The notes under the pieces: generated by a model | Databases searched by the model: none | What the model was told of the DNA's origin: nothing | The model's input: the letters and a program-made list of their open reading frames with translations, nothing else | Program-made: the position numbers and the translations under genes | Shown: in pieces, positions 43,927 to 53,006 of the stretch | Position numbering within the stretch: position 1 is the stretch's first letter | Layout of the letters: every line of letters starts with the position of its first letter | DNA from: Streptomyces canus | GTDB lineage: Bacteria > Actinomycetota > Actinomycetes > Streptomycetales > Streptomycetaceae | Direction: 5' to 3' | Assembly: GCF_030816965.1 (NCBI RefSeq) | Contig: NZ_JAUSYQ010000002.1 | Location: 10,158,001 to 10,222,000 of the forward strand | Length of the DNA: 64,000 nucleotides

Positions 43927-44966
43927 GCACCGAACAGATCACCGCGCCGGGCGCGCCGTCCCCCTCCGGGGAGACGGCCGCCCGGCCCGGGCCCGGCACC
44001 GGCGTGCGCGCCGACCGCAGGCGCAGCTCGCTGACCACCCGCCGCGCCTTCTCCTTCTACGCGTTCGCCGGACCCTGGGTGCTGGGCTTCCTCGCCCTGA
44101 CGGCCTTCCCGCTCGGCTACGCGCTGTGGCTGAGCCTGACCAACTCCGACGGGCTGTCGAACAACTCCCACTTCGTGGGCCTGGCCAACTACCGGGAGGT
44201 CTTCACCGATCCGGAGACGCTGTCCTCGCTGGCCCGCACCGGCGTGTTCACCGCGATCTCCGTGCCGCTGACACTCGCCGCGGGGCTGCTGCTGGCGGTG
44301 CTGGTCAACCAGCCGATCCGGGCTCGAGGACTGTTCCGCACCCTGCTGTACCTGCCCGCGGTCGTCCCGCCGGTCGGCGCCGCCCTCACCTTCAAGCTGA
44401 TCTTCGACCGGGACTCGGGCGCCGCCAACGGTTTCCTGGACGCCCTGCACATCGACGGTGTGAGCTGGCTGATGGACCCCTACGCCCGCTGGGTCCTGAT
44501 CACCCTGACCCTCTGGGGCGCCGGCAACGCCATGATCGTCTCGCTGGCGGGGTTGCAGGACGTCCCCAAAGAGCTGTACGAGGCCGCGCGCATCGATGGG
44601 GCGAACACCTGGCAGACCTTCACCCGCATCACCCTGCCGCTGCTCTCCCCGGTGCTGTTCTTCCAGGTCGTCACCGGCATCATCGCCGCGGTGCAGAGCT
44701 TCCTGCCGCTGCTGATCTCCCTCGACCCCACCCCCAGAGGCGTCTCGGCCGTCCCCGAGGGCAACTACCTGTTCATGATCCACGTGTTCGCCCAGTACTT
44801 CGCCAACGGCCGCTACGGGTACGCCTCCGCGATGCTCTGGGTGCTGTTCCTGATCATCGTCCTGATCACCTTCCTGGTCTTCAAACTCAGCAGGGGCGCG
44901 GTCTTCTACGCCGTCGACCCGGAGCCGGACAAGCCGTCCCGGCCGCGCACGCTCGGAGGCAAGTGA
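43923..44966 (+). CDS. sugar ABC transporter permease (MalF-like)
   Basis: 347 residues from GTG 43923 overlapping the binding-protein stop. A hydrophilic N-terminus of about 40 residues, then six helices. The EAA loop is LQDVPKELYEAARIDGANTWQTFTRITLPLLSPVLFF. CUT1 family permease 1. No ATPase gene is present; Streptomyces CUT1 importers share the MsiK ATPase encoded elsewhere. Confidence 0.92.
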   Translation: MSTEQITAPGAPSPSGETAARPGPGTGVRADRRRSSLTTRRAFSFYAFAGPWVLGFLALTAFPLGYALWLSLTNSDGLSNNSHFVGLANYREVFTDPETLSSLARTGVFTAISVPLTLAAGLLLAVLVNQPIRARGLFRTLLYLPAVVPPVGAALTFKLIFDRDSGAANGFLDALHIDGVSWLMDPYARWVLITLTLWGAGNAMIVSLAGLQDVPKELYEAARIDGANTWQTFTRITLPLLSPVLFFQVVTGIIAAVQSFLPLLISLDPTPRGVSAVPEGNYLFMIHVFAQYFANGRYGYASAMLWVLFLIIVLITFLVFKLSRGAVFYAVDPEPDKPSRPRTLGGK

Positions 44967-45787
44967 TGGTGTTCCGCCGCAGAAGTGCCGTGTACATGCT
45001 GCTCGTCGGCGCCCTCGTCCTGTTCCTGGGCCCGTTCGCCTGGCTGCTGGACACCGCCCTGAAGGCCCCCGGCGAGCTGCGCGCGCTGCCCATCCACTGG
45101 TGGCCGCACCACCCCAGCCTGAGCAACTTCCGGGACGCGCTGACCCAGATCGACTACTTCGGCTACGCCCGCAACTCCCTGACAATCGCCACCCTGTACG
45201 CCGTGCTGGTCACCATGGCCTCGGCGTGGGCGGGCTACGGCTTCGCCCGCCTCAACGCGCCCGGCAAGCGATTCATCTTCAACGTTCTGCTGTCGACGAT
45301 GATGCTGCCGCAGATCCTCACCCTCATCCCGACCTATCTGCTGTTCGCCAAGCTGCACCTCACCAACACCTACGTGCCGTGGGTGCTGTGGGGTCTGTGC
45401 GGCGCCCCGTACCTGATCTTCCTGTTCCGGCAGTTCTTCTCGAACATGCCCAAGGAGCTGGAGGAGGCCGCGATCATCGACGGCTGCGGGCAGTTCCGTA
45501 TCTTCTGGCGCATCTTCCTGCCGCAGTCCTGGCCTGTCATCGCCACCAGCCTGATCCTTTCCTTCAGCTGGACCTGGGGCGACTACATCGCGCCCGCCCT
45601 GCTGCTGGACGACGCCCACACCACGCTCGCGGTCAAACTCGCCTACGGCTACGTCAACGAGCACGGCTCGCCGCTGGGGAACCTGGTCGCCGCGGGCGCG
45701 GTGATGTACGTCGTCCCGGTGCTGGCACTGTTCCTGATCGTGCAGCGGGGCTTCGTCGCCGGCGTCGCCACCTCCGGCCTCAAGTGA
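44966..45787 (+). CDS. sugar ABC transporter permease (MalG-like)
   Basis: 273 residues; ATG 44966 overlaps TGA by one base. Six helices with the EAA loop NMPKELEEAAIIDGCGQFRIFWRIFLPQSWPVIATSLI and the PL-type ending VQRGFVAGVATSGLK. Permease 2 of the CUT1 importer with the preceding two genes. Confidence 0.92.
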   Translation: MVFRRRSAVYMLLVGALVLFLGPFAWLLDTALKAPGELRALPIHWWPHHPSLSNFRDALTQIDYFGYARNSLTIATLYAVLVTMASAWAGYGFARLNAPGKRFIFNVLLSTMMLPQILTLIPTYLLFAKLHLTNTYVPWVLWGLCGAPYLIFLFRQFFSNMPKELEEAAIIDGCGQFRIFWRIFLPQSWPVIATSLILSFSWTWGDYIAPALLLDDAHTTLAVKLAYGYVNEHGSPLGNLVAAGAVMYVVPVLALFLIVQRGFVAGVATSGLK

Positions 45788-45838
45788 CCCACGTCTGAAT
45801 CACGTTCACCAACGCACCTCGCTGCAAAGGAACTTCGC

Positions 45839-45889
45839 ATGACCGACTCCCAGGCATCCGCCACGTCCCCTGCGGCGGTGGGGGCATGA
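45839..45889 (+). CDS. 16-residue ORF coupled to the aldolase gene
   Basis: ATG 45839 has a strong AAAGGAA ribosome site and encodes MTDSQASATSPAAVGA; its stop overlaps the aldolase ATG (ATGA). The aldolase itself has no good ribosome site inside this ORF, so translation is probably coupled. It may instead be the leftover 5' end of a longer gene lost by deletion. Confidence 0.4.
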   Translation: MTDSQASATSPAAVGA

Positions 45890-46557
45890 CAACGCGTCCC
45901 GCCCTCACCCCGCAACTCGCCGGGACCCGGGTCATGGCCATCCTCAGGTCGGCCGACGCCTCAGGGCTGCCCGCGGTGGCCCGAGCGCTCACGGCCGGCG
46001 GCGTCACCTGCCTGGAGGTCACCCTCACCACCGCCGGAGCGCTCGACGCGCTGACCCGCATCCGGGCGGAACTCGGCCCCGACGTCGCGGTCGGCGCCGG
46101 CACCGTGATCACCGGTGACCAGGCCAGGGACGCCCTGGCGGCGGGAGCGGAGTTCCTGGTCGCCCCCGTAGTGGACACCGCCGTCATCCGGCACTCGGCG
46201 GACCGTGGCATCCCGTGCTATCCGGGCGCCTGGACACCGACCGAGGCGTGCCAGGCGTGGCAGGCGGGCGCCGCCGCCGTCAAGCTGTTCCCCGCGAGCA
46301 CGGGCGGCCCCGCCCACCTGCGCCGGCTACGAGCACCCCTGCCCGACATCCCGCTCGTCGCCGTCGGCGGTATCGGCCTCGACGAGGCACGGGACTACCT
46401 GGACGCGGGCGCCTGCGCGGTCGGCATCGGCTCCCCGCTGCTGCGCGGGGCGGACCGGGACCCGACTCCGCAGGCACTGGACGCCCTCACCACGAGGGCG
46501 CGCCACCTGCTGGACGCGGTAGGGGCCACCGTACGGGCCGGGGAGACGAGCACGTGA
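45886..46557 (+). CDS. KDPG/KDPGal aldolase (Eda/DgoA family)
   Basis: 223 residues. A TIM-barrel class I aldolase with Glu in CLEVTLTTAGALDAL, the phosphate/substrate loop VGAGTVITGDQA, PGAWTPTEACQAWQAGAAAVKLFPAS bearing the Schiff-base Lys (AVKLFP) and C-terminal VAVGGIGLDEARDYLDAGACAVGIGSPLL. It splits 2-keto-3-deoxy-6-phospho-(galacto)gluconate into pyruvate and glyceraldehyde-3-phosphate. Operon with the kinase (4-bp overlap), consistent with the last step of a De Ley-Doudoroff pathway. Confidence 0.9.
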   Translation: MTTRPALTPQLAGTRVMAILRSADASGLPAVARALTAGGVTCLEVTLTTAGALDALTRIRAELGPDVAVGAGTVITGDQARDALAAGAEFLVAPVVDTAVIRHSADRGIPCYPGAWTPTEACQAWQAGAAAVKLFPASTGGPAHLRRLRAPLPDIPLVAVGGIGLDEARDYLDAGACAVGIGSPLLRGADRDPTPQALDALTTRARHLLDAVGATVRAGETST

Positions 46558-47522
46558 GCAACCTTTCGCCCCCGCCCCGCGAGCCCTATCTCGTCACCCT
46601 GGGTGACGTCCTCGCCGTCCTGGCTGCCCGGAACCCCGGCCCGTTCGCGCTCGGCACGACACTGCGCCTGGGGGTCGCCGGCGCCGAGTCCAATGTCGCC
46701 GTCGGCGTCAGCCGTCTCGGCGGATCCGCCACCTGGATCGGCCGGGTGGGCGACGACGAACTCGGCGACCTCGTCCTGCGGGAACTACGGGCCGAAGGGG
46801 TCACCACCGTCGCCGCGCGCGACCCCGCACCCACGTCCCTGCTGCTGAAGGAACGCCGCACTTCCACGCACAGCCGTACGCGCTACTACCGCACCCACAC
46901 GGCCGGAGCCCGGCTGACCGCCGACGACATCCCCGAGCACCTCGTCGCGGGAGCCGCGGTCCTGCACATCACGGGCATCACCCCGGCACTCGGTGAGGGG
47001 CCCGCTGCGGCCGTGACCCGGGCCGTGGACATCGCCGTCGCTGCCGGAGTCACCATCTCCCTGGACGTCAACTTCCGATCACTGCTGTGGAGCGAGGCCG
47101 CGGCCCGCTCGATCCTGCGGCCCCTGCTCCGCAGGAGCGACGTGGTCTTCGCCGGACCGCACGAGGCCGCCCTCGTGGTGCCCGGCGCCGACGGACCGGA
47201 GGAACTCGCCAAGGGGATCTGCGACCTCGGACCCGCCGGAGCGGTGATCAAGCTGGGCGAGGAAGGCGCGTACGCCCTCCTCGACGGACAGCCCCACCGG
47301 CAGCCCGCCGTACCGGTCCGCGTCCACGACTCAGTGGGTGCGGGAGACGCGTTCGCCGCCGGGTACCTCGCCGAACTGCTCGCGGGGGAGCCCCCGGAGC
47401 GGCGGTTGCGGACCGCCGCCCTGCTCGGCGCCTTCGCGGTGAGCACCGCCGGCGACTGGGAGGGCCTTCCCCGGCGCTCCGAACTGGGACTGCTGGACCA
47501 TCACGACGACATGGTCCGCTGA
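46554..47522 (+). CDS. PfkB-family 2-keto-3-deoxy sugar-acid kinase
   Basis: 322 residues from GTG 46554 (GTGA overlap). Ribokinase-fold: LGVAGAESNVAVGVSRLGGSATWIGRVGDDELGDLVLRELRAEGV near the start, and the catalytic VHDSVGAGDAFAAGYLAELL with Asp as base. KdgK-type kinases phosphorylate KDG or KDGal. It sits between aldolase and lactonase genes and so would make KDPGal from the product of the dgoD-like dehydratase. Confidence 0.88.
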   Translation: MSNLSPPPREPYLVTLGDVLAVLAARNPGPFALGTTLRLGVAGAESNVAVGVSRLGGSATWIGRVGDDELGDLVLRELRAEGVTTVAARDPAPTSLLLKERRTSTHSRTRYYRTHTAGARLTADDIPEHLVAGAAVLHITGITPALGEGPAAAVTRAVDIAVAAGVTISLDVNFRSLLWSEAAARSILRPLLRRSDVVFAGPHEAALVVPGADGPEELAKGICDLGPAGAVIKLGEEGAYALLDGQPHRQPAVPVRVHDSVGAGDAFAAGYLAELLAGEPPERRLRTAALLGAFAVSTAGDWEGLPRRSELGLLDHHDDMVR

Positions 47523-47566
47523 AACCTCTTCTCCTGCCGCCCCGCTCAACCAACTCCAGGACCCCC

Positions 47567-48640
47567 ATGCCCTCAAGCCCAGCCACCGGCGCGATCCCCG
47601 TCCTCACCGGCTCCTACACCACGGACTCCGGCGGCGACGGCCCCGGCATCGCCGCTCTCCTGCTCGATCCTGCGACCGGCCGCATGGCCTACGACGACGA
47701 GGTGAAGCCGCTGCCCGTCAGCGGGGCCTCCTTCCTGGCAGCGCACCCGTCACTCGACGTCGTCTACAGCACGAACGAGACCGAGACGGGAACCGTCAGC
47801 GCCGTCGCCCGCGCCGCCGACGGCACCCTGTCCCCGCTGGGCGACCCGGCGAGCAGCGGCGGGGCGAACCCGTGCCACCTCACCGTCCACCCGAGTGGGG
47901 AGTGGCTGCTGACCGCGAACTACGGCAGCGACATCGCGCCCGGTACCGTCGCGGTGCACCGGCTCGGCGCGGACGGCCGCCTTCGGGAGCCGACCGACCT
48001 CGTCGTCCACCAGGGGTCGGGCCCGGTCACAGGGCGGCAGGAGGGCAGCCATGCCCACCAGGTCCTCGTCGACCCCGCGGGCCGTTTCGTGCTGGCCACC
48101 GACCTGGGGGCGGACGCCGTTCTCACCTACCGGCTCGACACCCTCACCGGAACCCTGGAGCGGGCCGCGGTGAACCCGATGCCCTCGGGATCCGGACCCC
48201 GCCACCTCGCCTTCGCACCCGGCGGCGACCTGGTGTTCAGCGCCGATGAGCTGTCCTCGACCGTCACCTGCCACGGCTACGACGCCACCGACGGCACCCT
48301 GACGGCTCTCTCCTCCGCTCCCGCCACGACAGTGAAGGACGTCGTGAACCAGCCCGGCGGAATCGTCGCGTCGCCCTGCGGGCGCTTCGTGTGGGTGACC
48401 AACCGCGGCGCGGACACCATCGCCGCGTTCCGCCTCGCCGGCACCGTCCTGGAACCTCTCGGCGAGGTCCTGGCCGGCGGCACATGGCCCCGCGGCCTCG
48501 CTCTGGTGGGCGGTCATCTGCTCGTCGCCAATCAGCACAGCGGCACGCTCGCCGCCCTGCGGGTCCAGCAGGACGGGACCCTCGCCCAGCCCCACCCGCC
48601 GATCTCCGCTCCTTCGGTGGTCTGCGCCCTGGCGCTCTGA
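47567..48640 (+). CDS. lactonase, 6-phosphogluconolactonase-like beta-propeller
   Basis: 357 residues. Seven-bladed propeller of the PF10282 lactonase type: LTGSYTTDSGGDGPGIAALLLDPATGRM, LAAHPSLDVVYSTNE, HLTVHPSGEWLLTANYGS, SHAHQVLVDPAGRFVLATDLGADAVLTYRLD, GPRHLAFAPGGDLVFSADE, VWVTNRGADTIAAFRL. Expected to open the sugar lactone made by the SDR dehydrogenase. It follows the kinase by 44 bp in the same operon. No signal peptide. Confidence 0.9.
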   Translation: MPSSPATGAIPVLTGSYTTDSGGDGPGIAALLLDPATGRMAYDDEVKPLPVSGASFLAAHPSLDVVYSTNETETGTVSAVARAADGTLSPLGDPASSGGANPCHLTVHPSGEWLLTANYGSDIAPGTVAVHRLGADGRLREPTDLVVHQGSGPVTGRQEGSHAHQVLVDPAGRFVLATDLGADAVLTYRLDTLTGTLERAAVNPMPSGSGPRHLAFAPGGDLVFSADELSSTVTCHGYDATDGTLTALSSAPATTVKDVVNQPGGIVASPCGRFVWVTNRGADTIAAFRLAGTVLEPLGEVLAGGTWPRGLALVGGHLLVANQHSGTLAALRVQQDGTLAQPHPPISAPSVVCALAL

Positions 48641-48711
48641 CCGCCCTCGTCTCCCGTCTCCCTCCCTTCTCCATCCACGTCGACGTCCGAAGTGACGTCC
48701 GAAAGGCAGTC

Positions 48712-50241
48712 ATGTCCGAGCCCACCACCACCCCGGCCGCCCGCTTCACGCTCGACTCGGCCTTCGCCGTCGGCAGCGTCAACCCGCGTCTGTACGGATC
48801 GTTCGTCGAGCACATGGGGCGCTGCGTCTACACAGGCATCTACGAGCCCGGCCACCCCGCCGCCGACGCGGACGGACTGCGCCAGGACGTCCTGGAGCTG
48901 GTCCGTGAGCTCGGTGTGACCACCGTCCGTTACCCCGGCGGCAACTTCGTCTCCGGCTACCGCTGGGAGGACAGCGTGGGCCCGCGCGAGGAGCGGCCGG
49001 CCCGGCTGGACCTGGCCTGGCGGTCCACCGAGAGCAACGAGTTCGGCCTCGGCGAGTTCATGGACTTCTGTGCCAAGACCGGCATGGAGCCCATGATGGC
49101 CGTCAACCTCGGCACCCGCGGCGTGGCGGAGGCCGCGCAGCTGCTGGAGTACTGCAACCACCCCGGCGGCACCGAGCTGTCCGACCGCCGTATCGCCCAC
49201 GGGGCCAAGGAGCCGTACGGCATCAAGATGTGGTGCCTGGGCAACGAGATGGACGGTCCCTGGCAGATCGGGCACAAGACGGCGGAGGAGTACGGGCGGC
49301 TCGCCGTCGAGACCGCCCGTGCCATGAGGATGATCGATCCCGGCCTGGAGCTGGTCGCCTGCGGCAGTTCGGGCTCGGGCATAGCCACCTTCGCCTCCTG
49401 GGAGGCGACCGTTCTGGAAGCCGCGTACGACGAGGTCGACTACGTCTCGCTGCACGCCTACTACGAGGAGACCGACGGCGACCGCGACTCCTTCCTGGCC
49501 TCGGCCGTCGACATGGAGCACTTCATCGAGTCGGTCGTCGCCACCTGCGACCACGTCCGCGCACGACTGAAGGCGACGAAGCGGATCAACCTCTCCTTCG
49601 ACGAGTGGAACGTCTGGTACATGAGCCGTAGTGAGGCCGCCACCCCGCCGGACTGGGACAAGGCTCCCCGCCTGCTGGAGGACAACTACTCGGTCACCGA
49701 CGCCGTGGTCCTCGGCTCGATGCTCATCGCCCTGCTGCGGCACGCCGACCGGGTCACCTCCGCCTCGCTCGCCCAACTCGTCAACGTCATCGCGCCGGTC
49801 ATGACCGAGCCGGGCGGCCCGGCCTGGCGGCAGACCACGTTCTTCCCCTTCGCCCAGGCGTCGGCGTACGGACGCGGCAGGGTGCTGCGCGTCGAGGTGG
49901 ACAGCCCGACGTACCCCACCGCCCGCTTCGGTGACGTGCCGCTGCTGCACGCCACCGCGGTGACCGACGACGAGACCGGCGACATCACCGTCTTCGCGGT
50001 CAACCGCAGCCAGACGGACACGCTGCCGCTGGAGATCGACCTGCGCGGGGTCGACGCCCGCACCGTGGCCGAGCACCTGGTCCTGGCCGACAGCGACCCG
50101 GAGGCCACCAACACCGCGGACCGGCCCGACCGTGTCACCCCGCACGCCGCCACCGGCACGACCCTCACGGACGGCGTCCTGCACGCCGAACTCGAACCGC
50201 TCTCCTGGAACATGATCCGCCTGACACGCCGGCAGAACTGA
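48712..50241 (+). CDS. GH51 alpha-L-arabinofuranosidase
   Basis: 509 residues. N-terminal GSVNPRLYGSFVEHMGRCVYTGIYEPGHP and VRYPGGNFVSGYRWEDSVGPREERP are typical of GH51. The acid/base Glu is in CLGNEMDG (E179) and the nucleophile Glu in SFDEWNVWY (E298); a C-terminal beta-sandwich closes the protein. No signal peptide, so it releases arabinose from short imported oligosaccharides. Its place in the operon ties the sugar-acid pathway to arabinan, arabinoxylan or arabinogalactan side chains. Confidence 0.94.
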   Translation: MSEPTTTPAARFTLDSAFAVGSVNPRLYGSFVEHMGRCVYTGIYEPGHPAADADGLRQDVLELVRELGVTTVRYPGGNFVSGYRWEDSVGPREERPARLDLAWRSTESNEFGLGEFMDFCAKTGMEPMMAVNLGTRGVAEAAQLLEYCNHPGGTELSDRRIAHGAKEPYGIKMWCLGNEMDGPWQIGHKTAEEYGRLAVETARAMRMIDPGLELVACGSSGSGIATFASWEATVLEAAYDEVDYVSLHAYYEETDGDRDSFLASAVDMEHFIESVVATCDHVRARLKATKRINLSFDEWNVWYMSRSEAATPPDWDKAPRLLEDNYSVTDAVVLGSMLIALLRHADRVTSASLAQLVNVIAPVMTEPGGPAWRQTTFFPFAQASAYGRGRVLRVEVDSPTYPTARFGDVPLLHATAVTDDETGDITVFAVNRSQTDTLPLEIDLRGVDARTVAEHLVLADSDPEATNTADRPDRVTPHAATGTTLTDGVLHAELEPLSWNMIRLTRRQN

Positions 50242-50389
50242 CGACGTCGACGTACCGACCGCCCGCCGGTCCATGCCACCGCCGCCGACACCGGCGCATG
50301 ACCTGCCGGCCGCGGACCGGGCCATCAGGATCACCCGCGCCCCGGCCGGTGAAACGGGACACCACCGCACTCACGCCTGGGAAGAACCG

Positions 50390-51343
50390 ATGACAACCGT
50401 TGCCCGACCTCTGTTCCGAGACCCCATGCACGACGGCGCGGCCGACCCCACCGTCATCTGGAACCGGCACGCCGGCGAGTGGTGGATGTTCTACACGAGC
50501 CGCCGCGCCGACGCCCCACCGATGAACGACGTGAGCTGGGTGCACGGGACCGACATCGGGATCGCGTCCTCCTCGGACGGCGGAGCCACCTGGCTGTACC
50601 GGGGAACTGCCCAAGGACTGGACATCGAGCCCGGGCGGCACACCTACTGGGCCCCCGAGATCGTCGACGACGGAACCGAATACCACATGTTCGTCAGTGT
50701 GATCCGCGGTGTTCCGACCCAGTGGGCTGGCCATGGACGCGTGATCCGTCACTACACGAGCCACGACCTCTTCTCGTGGACCTACCGTGCCACCCTGTCG
50801 CTCTCGTCCGAGACAGTGATCGATGCCTGCGTCCTGCGGCTCCCCGCGGGCGGCTACCGCATGTGGTATAAGGACGAGGCCGATCACGCGCACACCCACG
50901 CGGCGGACAGCGACGACCTGATGCGGTGGACCGTCCGAGGACCTGCCGTCGAGTGCTCGGAGCACGAAGGCCCGAACGTCTTCGAGTTCGGCGGCAGCTA
51001 CTGGATGCTCGTCGACGAATGGCACGGCCTGCGGGTGCTTCACTCGCTGGATCTGGAGACCTGGGAACCGCGAGGGCTCGTTCTCGATCGGCCGGGGCAG
51101 GGAACGGACGACGCGTCATACGGATTCCACGCCGATGTCGTCACCAGTGAACTCGGTGCCTTCGTCTTCTACTTCACGCATCCCGGGCGCTTCGACGAAG
51201 GTGCTGTGCACCACAGCACCCACAACGACCGCAGAAGCTCGATCCAGGTCGCCCGCCTGCGGGTGCACGGAGACACCCTCGTGTGCGACCGCGACGAAGC
51301 CCTTGAGGCCCCCATCCTGCCTTTCGGAGGGCCGGTCCGGTGA
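50390..51343 (+). CDS. five-bladed beta-propeller glycosidase (GH43/GH32 clan-like)
   Basis: 317 residues. Blade motifs include HDGAADPTVIWNRHAGEWWMFYTSRRA (putative catalytic Asp in ADPTV), YWAPEIVDDGTEYHMFVSV, VIDACVLRLPAGGYRMWYKDEADH and HEGPNVFEFGGSYWMLVDEWHGLRV (candidate acid Glu in EGPNVF). This matches the GH32/43/62/117-type propeller, but I cannot name the family or linkage. No signal peptide. Last gene of the rightward operon, following GH51 by 148 bp; arabino- or galacto-oligosaccharides are the expected substrates. Confidence 0.75.
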   Translation: MTTVARPLFRDPMHDGAADPTVIWNRHAGEWWMFYTSRRADAPPMNDVSWVHGTDIGIASSSDGGATWLYRGTAQGLDIEPGRHTYWAPEIVDDGTEYHMFVSVIRGVPTQWAGHGRVIRHYTSHDLFSWTYRATLSLSSETVIDACVLRLPAGGYRMWYKDEADHAHTHAADSDDLMRWTVRGPAVECSEHEGPNVFEFGGSYWMLVDEWHGLRVLHSLDLETWEPRGLVLDRPGQGTDDASYGFHADVVTSELGAFVFYFTHPGRFDEGAVHHSTHNDRRSSIQVARLRVHGDTLVCDRDEALEAPILPFGGPVR

Positions 51344-51434
51344 CGTGGATCCTCCGCCCTGCTTTCCAAATGACCGCGCCCGACCGGTCAGCGGCGCAGC
51401 CGAAATTCTTCAGGCCAACCCCGCCTCGAACCGC

Positions 51435-51590
51435 AGAGCGAAACAAAAAGCGTTTCGGGGCGCGCCGATATCAGCCGCGCGTACGCGCCCGTCATGGCGC
51501 CCAGGGCCTGATCGCTGCCCTCCATCCCCTCGGTCGCCCGCTCGAAAGCCAGGCCGATGACGGCCCGAGTGGCCCGCCAGCGCGTCTTCC
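51435..51590 (-). pseudogene. remnant of a TetR-family regulator C-terminus
   Basis: The minus strand reads RAVIGLAFERATEGMEGSDQALGAMTGAYARLISARPETLFVSL, which resembles the ligand-domain helices of TetR proteins. No HTH is found upstream and the frame ends shortly after. The remaining 51344-52587 interval has no gene I trust, apart from a weak ORF at 52021. Confidence 0.4.
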
Positions 51591-52020
51591 ACGACCCCGC
51601 CCGGCCCTCCCGCATCGTCCTGCCGGTGGTTCCGGTCCCGTGGGAAGCACCGGAGATCCACACGCGGACATGGGCGACTCCGTCTCGCCCAGGGTGACCC
51701 TCAGCACTACGACCGTCGAGCCACCACAATCGTGGATTGATCGTCACCCACCGGGCTCATTCGTCTCCCTCCCAACGCACCAACGACAGCTTCGGCTTTG
51801 CATGCGACGTCGAGGCGCTCGGCGACGGCGCAGCGTCGCGTCGGGCGACAGGCGACGATATCCATGACGAACTGCGGCCAGAGCCACATTCAAAAGCCCC
51901 CATCAGTGTGAGGGCCGGCGCGGGGGAGCGTGGCGCGCTCGCCGGTGTCGCCCGACGTCCGGGGCCGGTCCGCCGGCTTTGGTGCTGTTTCGGATCCTTT
52001 GGTCGTTCGTTGGGTAGTTC

Positions 52021-52230
52021 ATGGATGCTTACGAGGATGAGCCCTGTGCAGCCTCCCTGAAGGCTTACCGGCTCCGGTCCGAGGCCGACGATCACAACGG
52101 GGCCGCTGTTTGCGAACACAGGACGAAGCGGCTGGCGTCGTGGAACGGACGGGCCGTGATTGTCGGCATCGCGGTGACTACTGTGATCCTCGCGGCGGTG
52201 TCCGTGGTGGTGCCGGGTCTCCCCAGGTGA
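52021..52230 (+). CDS. possible small membrane protein
   Basis: 69 codons from ATG 52021 without a clear ribosome site. The C-terminal part RLASWNGRAVIVGIAVTTVILAAVSVVVPGLPR is one hydrophobic helix, as seen in small Streptomyces membrane proteins; the N-terminal 40 residues are nondescript. Real coding status uncertain. The sequence 52231-52587 after it shows nothing recognisable. Confidence 0.3.
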   Translation: MDAYEDEPCAASLKAYRLRSEADDHNGAAVCEHRTKRLASWNGRAVIVGIAVTTVILAAVSVVVPGLPR

Positions 52231-52587
52231 GCGTCTATGCGCTGTTCGGCGAACCGGTGGTCCGGTGCTGGCGCGTCGCGGCCAGCCGGCAACAGGAGGG
52301 GCCGCAGGATGATCCCGCGGACGGGCGGGCCCGGCCCGAATCCGCGACGGTGCCTGCGGGACTGCCCGCCCGGCTGGACCGTTCTCCCAGCGGTGCAGCC
52401 ACACAGTGCCCGTGCGCCGAGTGCGCCCGGCCCAACGATATTTCGCAAAGGCGCTGTCCGGCTTCCGGACGCGTCCTGGAGGCATGACCAGGCGGGGCCG
52501 CACGCCTTCCGGGTGCGGTCGGCGCCGACGACTGCGACCGTATGAGTGAGGTGTAGGTCCGAACGGGCGAGGCCGGAGGTGGCGGTC

Positions 52588-52812
52588 ATGCTGAGGGCGC
52601 ATCCTTCGCTCCTGCGGGAGCTCGTCGAGCGCAGCGAGAGGCTCAGGCGGCGTTTGGCGTCCGGTGGCGGCGCGGAGGTCAGGCGCCAGCTCGAGGATGT
52701 GACGTACACGCTGTGTGTGATCACAGGCACCCGTCAGTTGGACACGGCGCTGTATGTGGCCCGCCAGCAGCTGGCCGATGGGATGAGACGCGAGCGGCCT
52801 CTCCGTCGCTGA
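52588..52812 (+). CDS. DUF5133 small protein
   Basis: 74 residues; ATG 52588 with GGAGGT at 52575-52580. MLRAHPSLLRELVERSERLRRRLASGGGAEVRRQLEDVTYTLCVITGTRQLDTALYVARQQL matches the Streptomyces DUF5133 pattern (HPxxLRxLVExYxxLR...RRxLEDVTYTLCVxTGTRxVxxAL). It is a cytoplasmic helical protein of unknown role, in many species encoded alone or next to regulators. Confidence 0.85.
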   Translation: MLRAHPSLLRELVERSERLRRRLASGGGAEVRRQLEDVTYTLCVITGTRQLDTALYVARQQLADGMRRERPLRR

Positions 52813-52955
52813 GTAGGTCCGGCCCAGAGCGGTGCTGTCTCGTTTGGCCTGGTCACTTCTCTGAACCAGGACGTGAGGTGCCGAGCCGGGTGAGGAAGGC
52901 CCGTGGTCTGCCCCGCGATCCTGATCACTCGCCCGCTCGATCCAGCAGTGGAGCG

Positions 52956-53000
52956 CCGGGTGTGTTGCCCGGCACTGGCGTGCTCTGACAACACACCCGG
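52956..53000 (-). terminator. terminator of the fructan operon
   Basis: CCGGGTGTGTTG (52956-52967) and CAACACACCCGG (52989-53000), a perfect 12-bp stem with a 21-nt loop, starting 7 bp past the stop of the levanase gene on the minus strand. Confidence 0.7.
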
Positions 53001-53006
53001 GATGGG

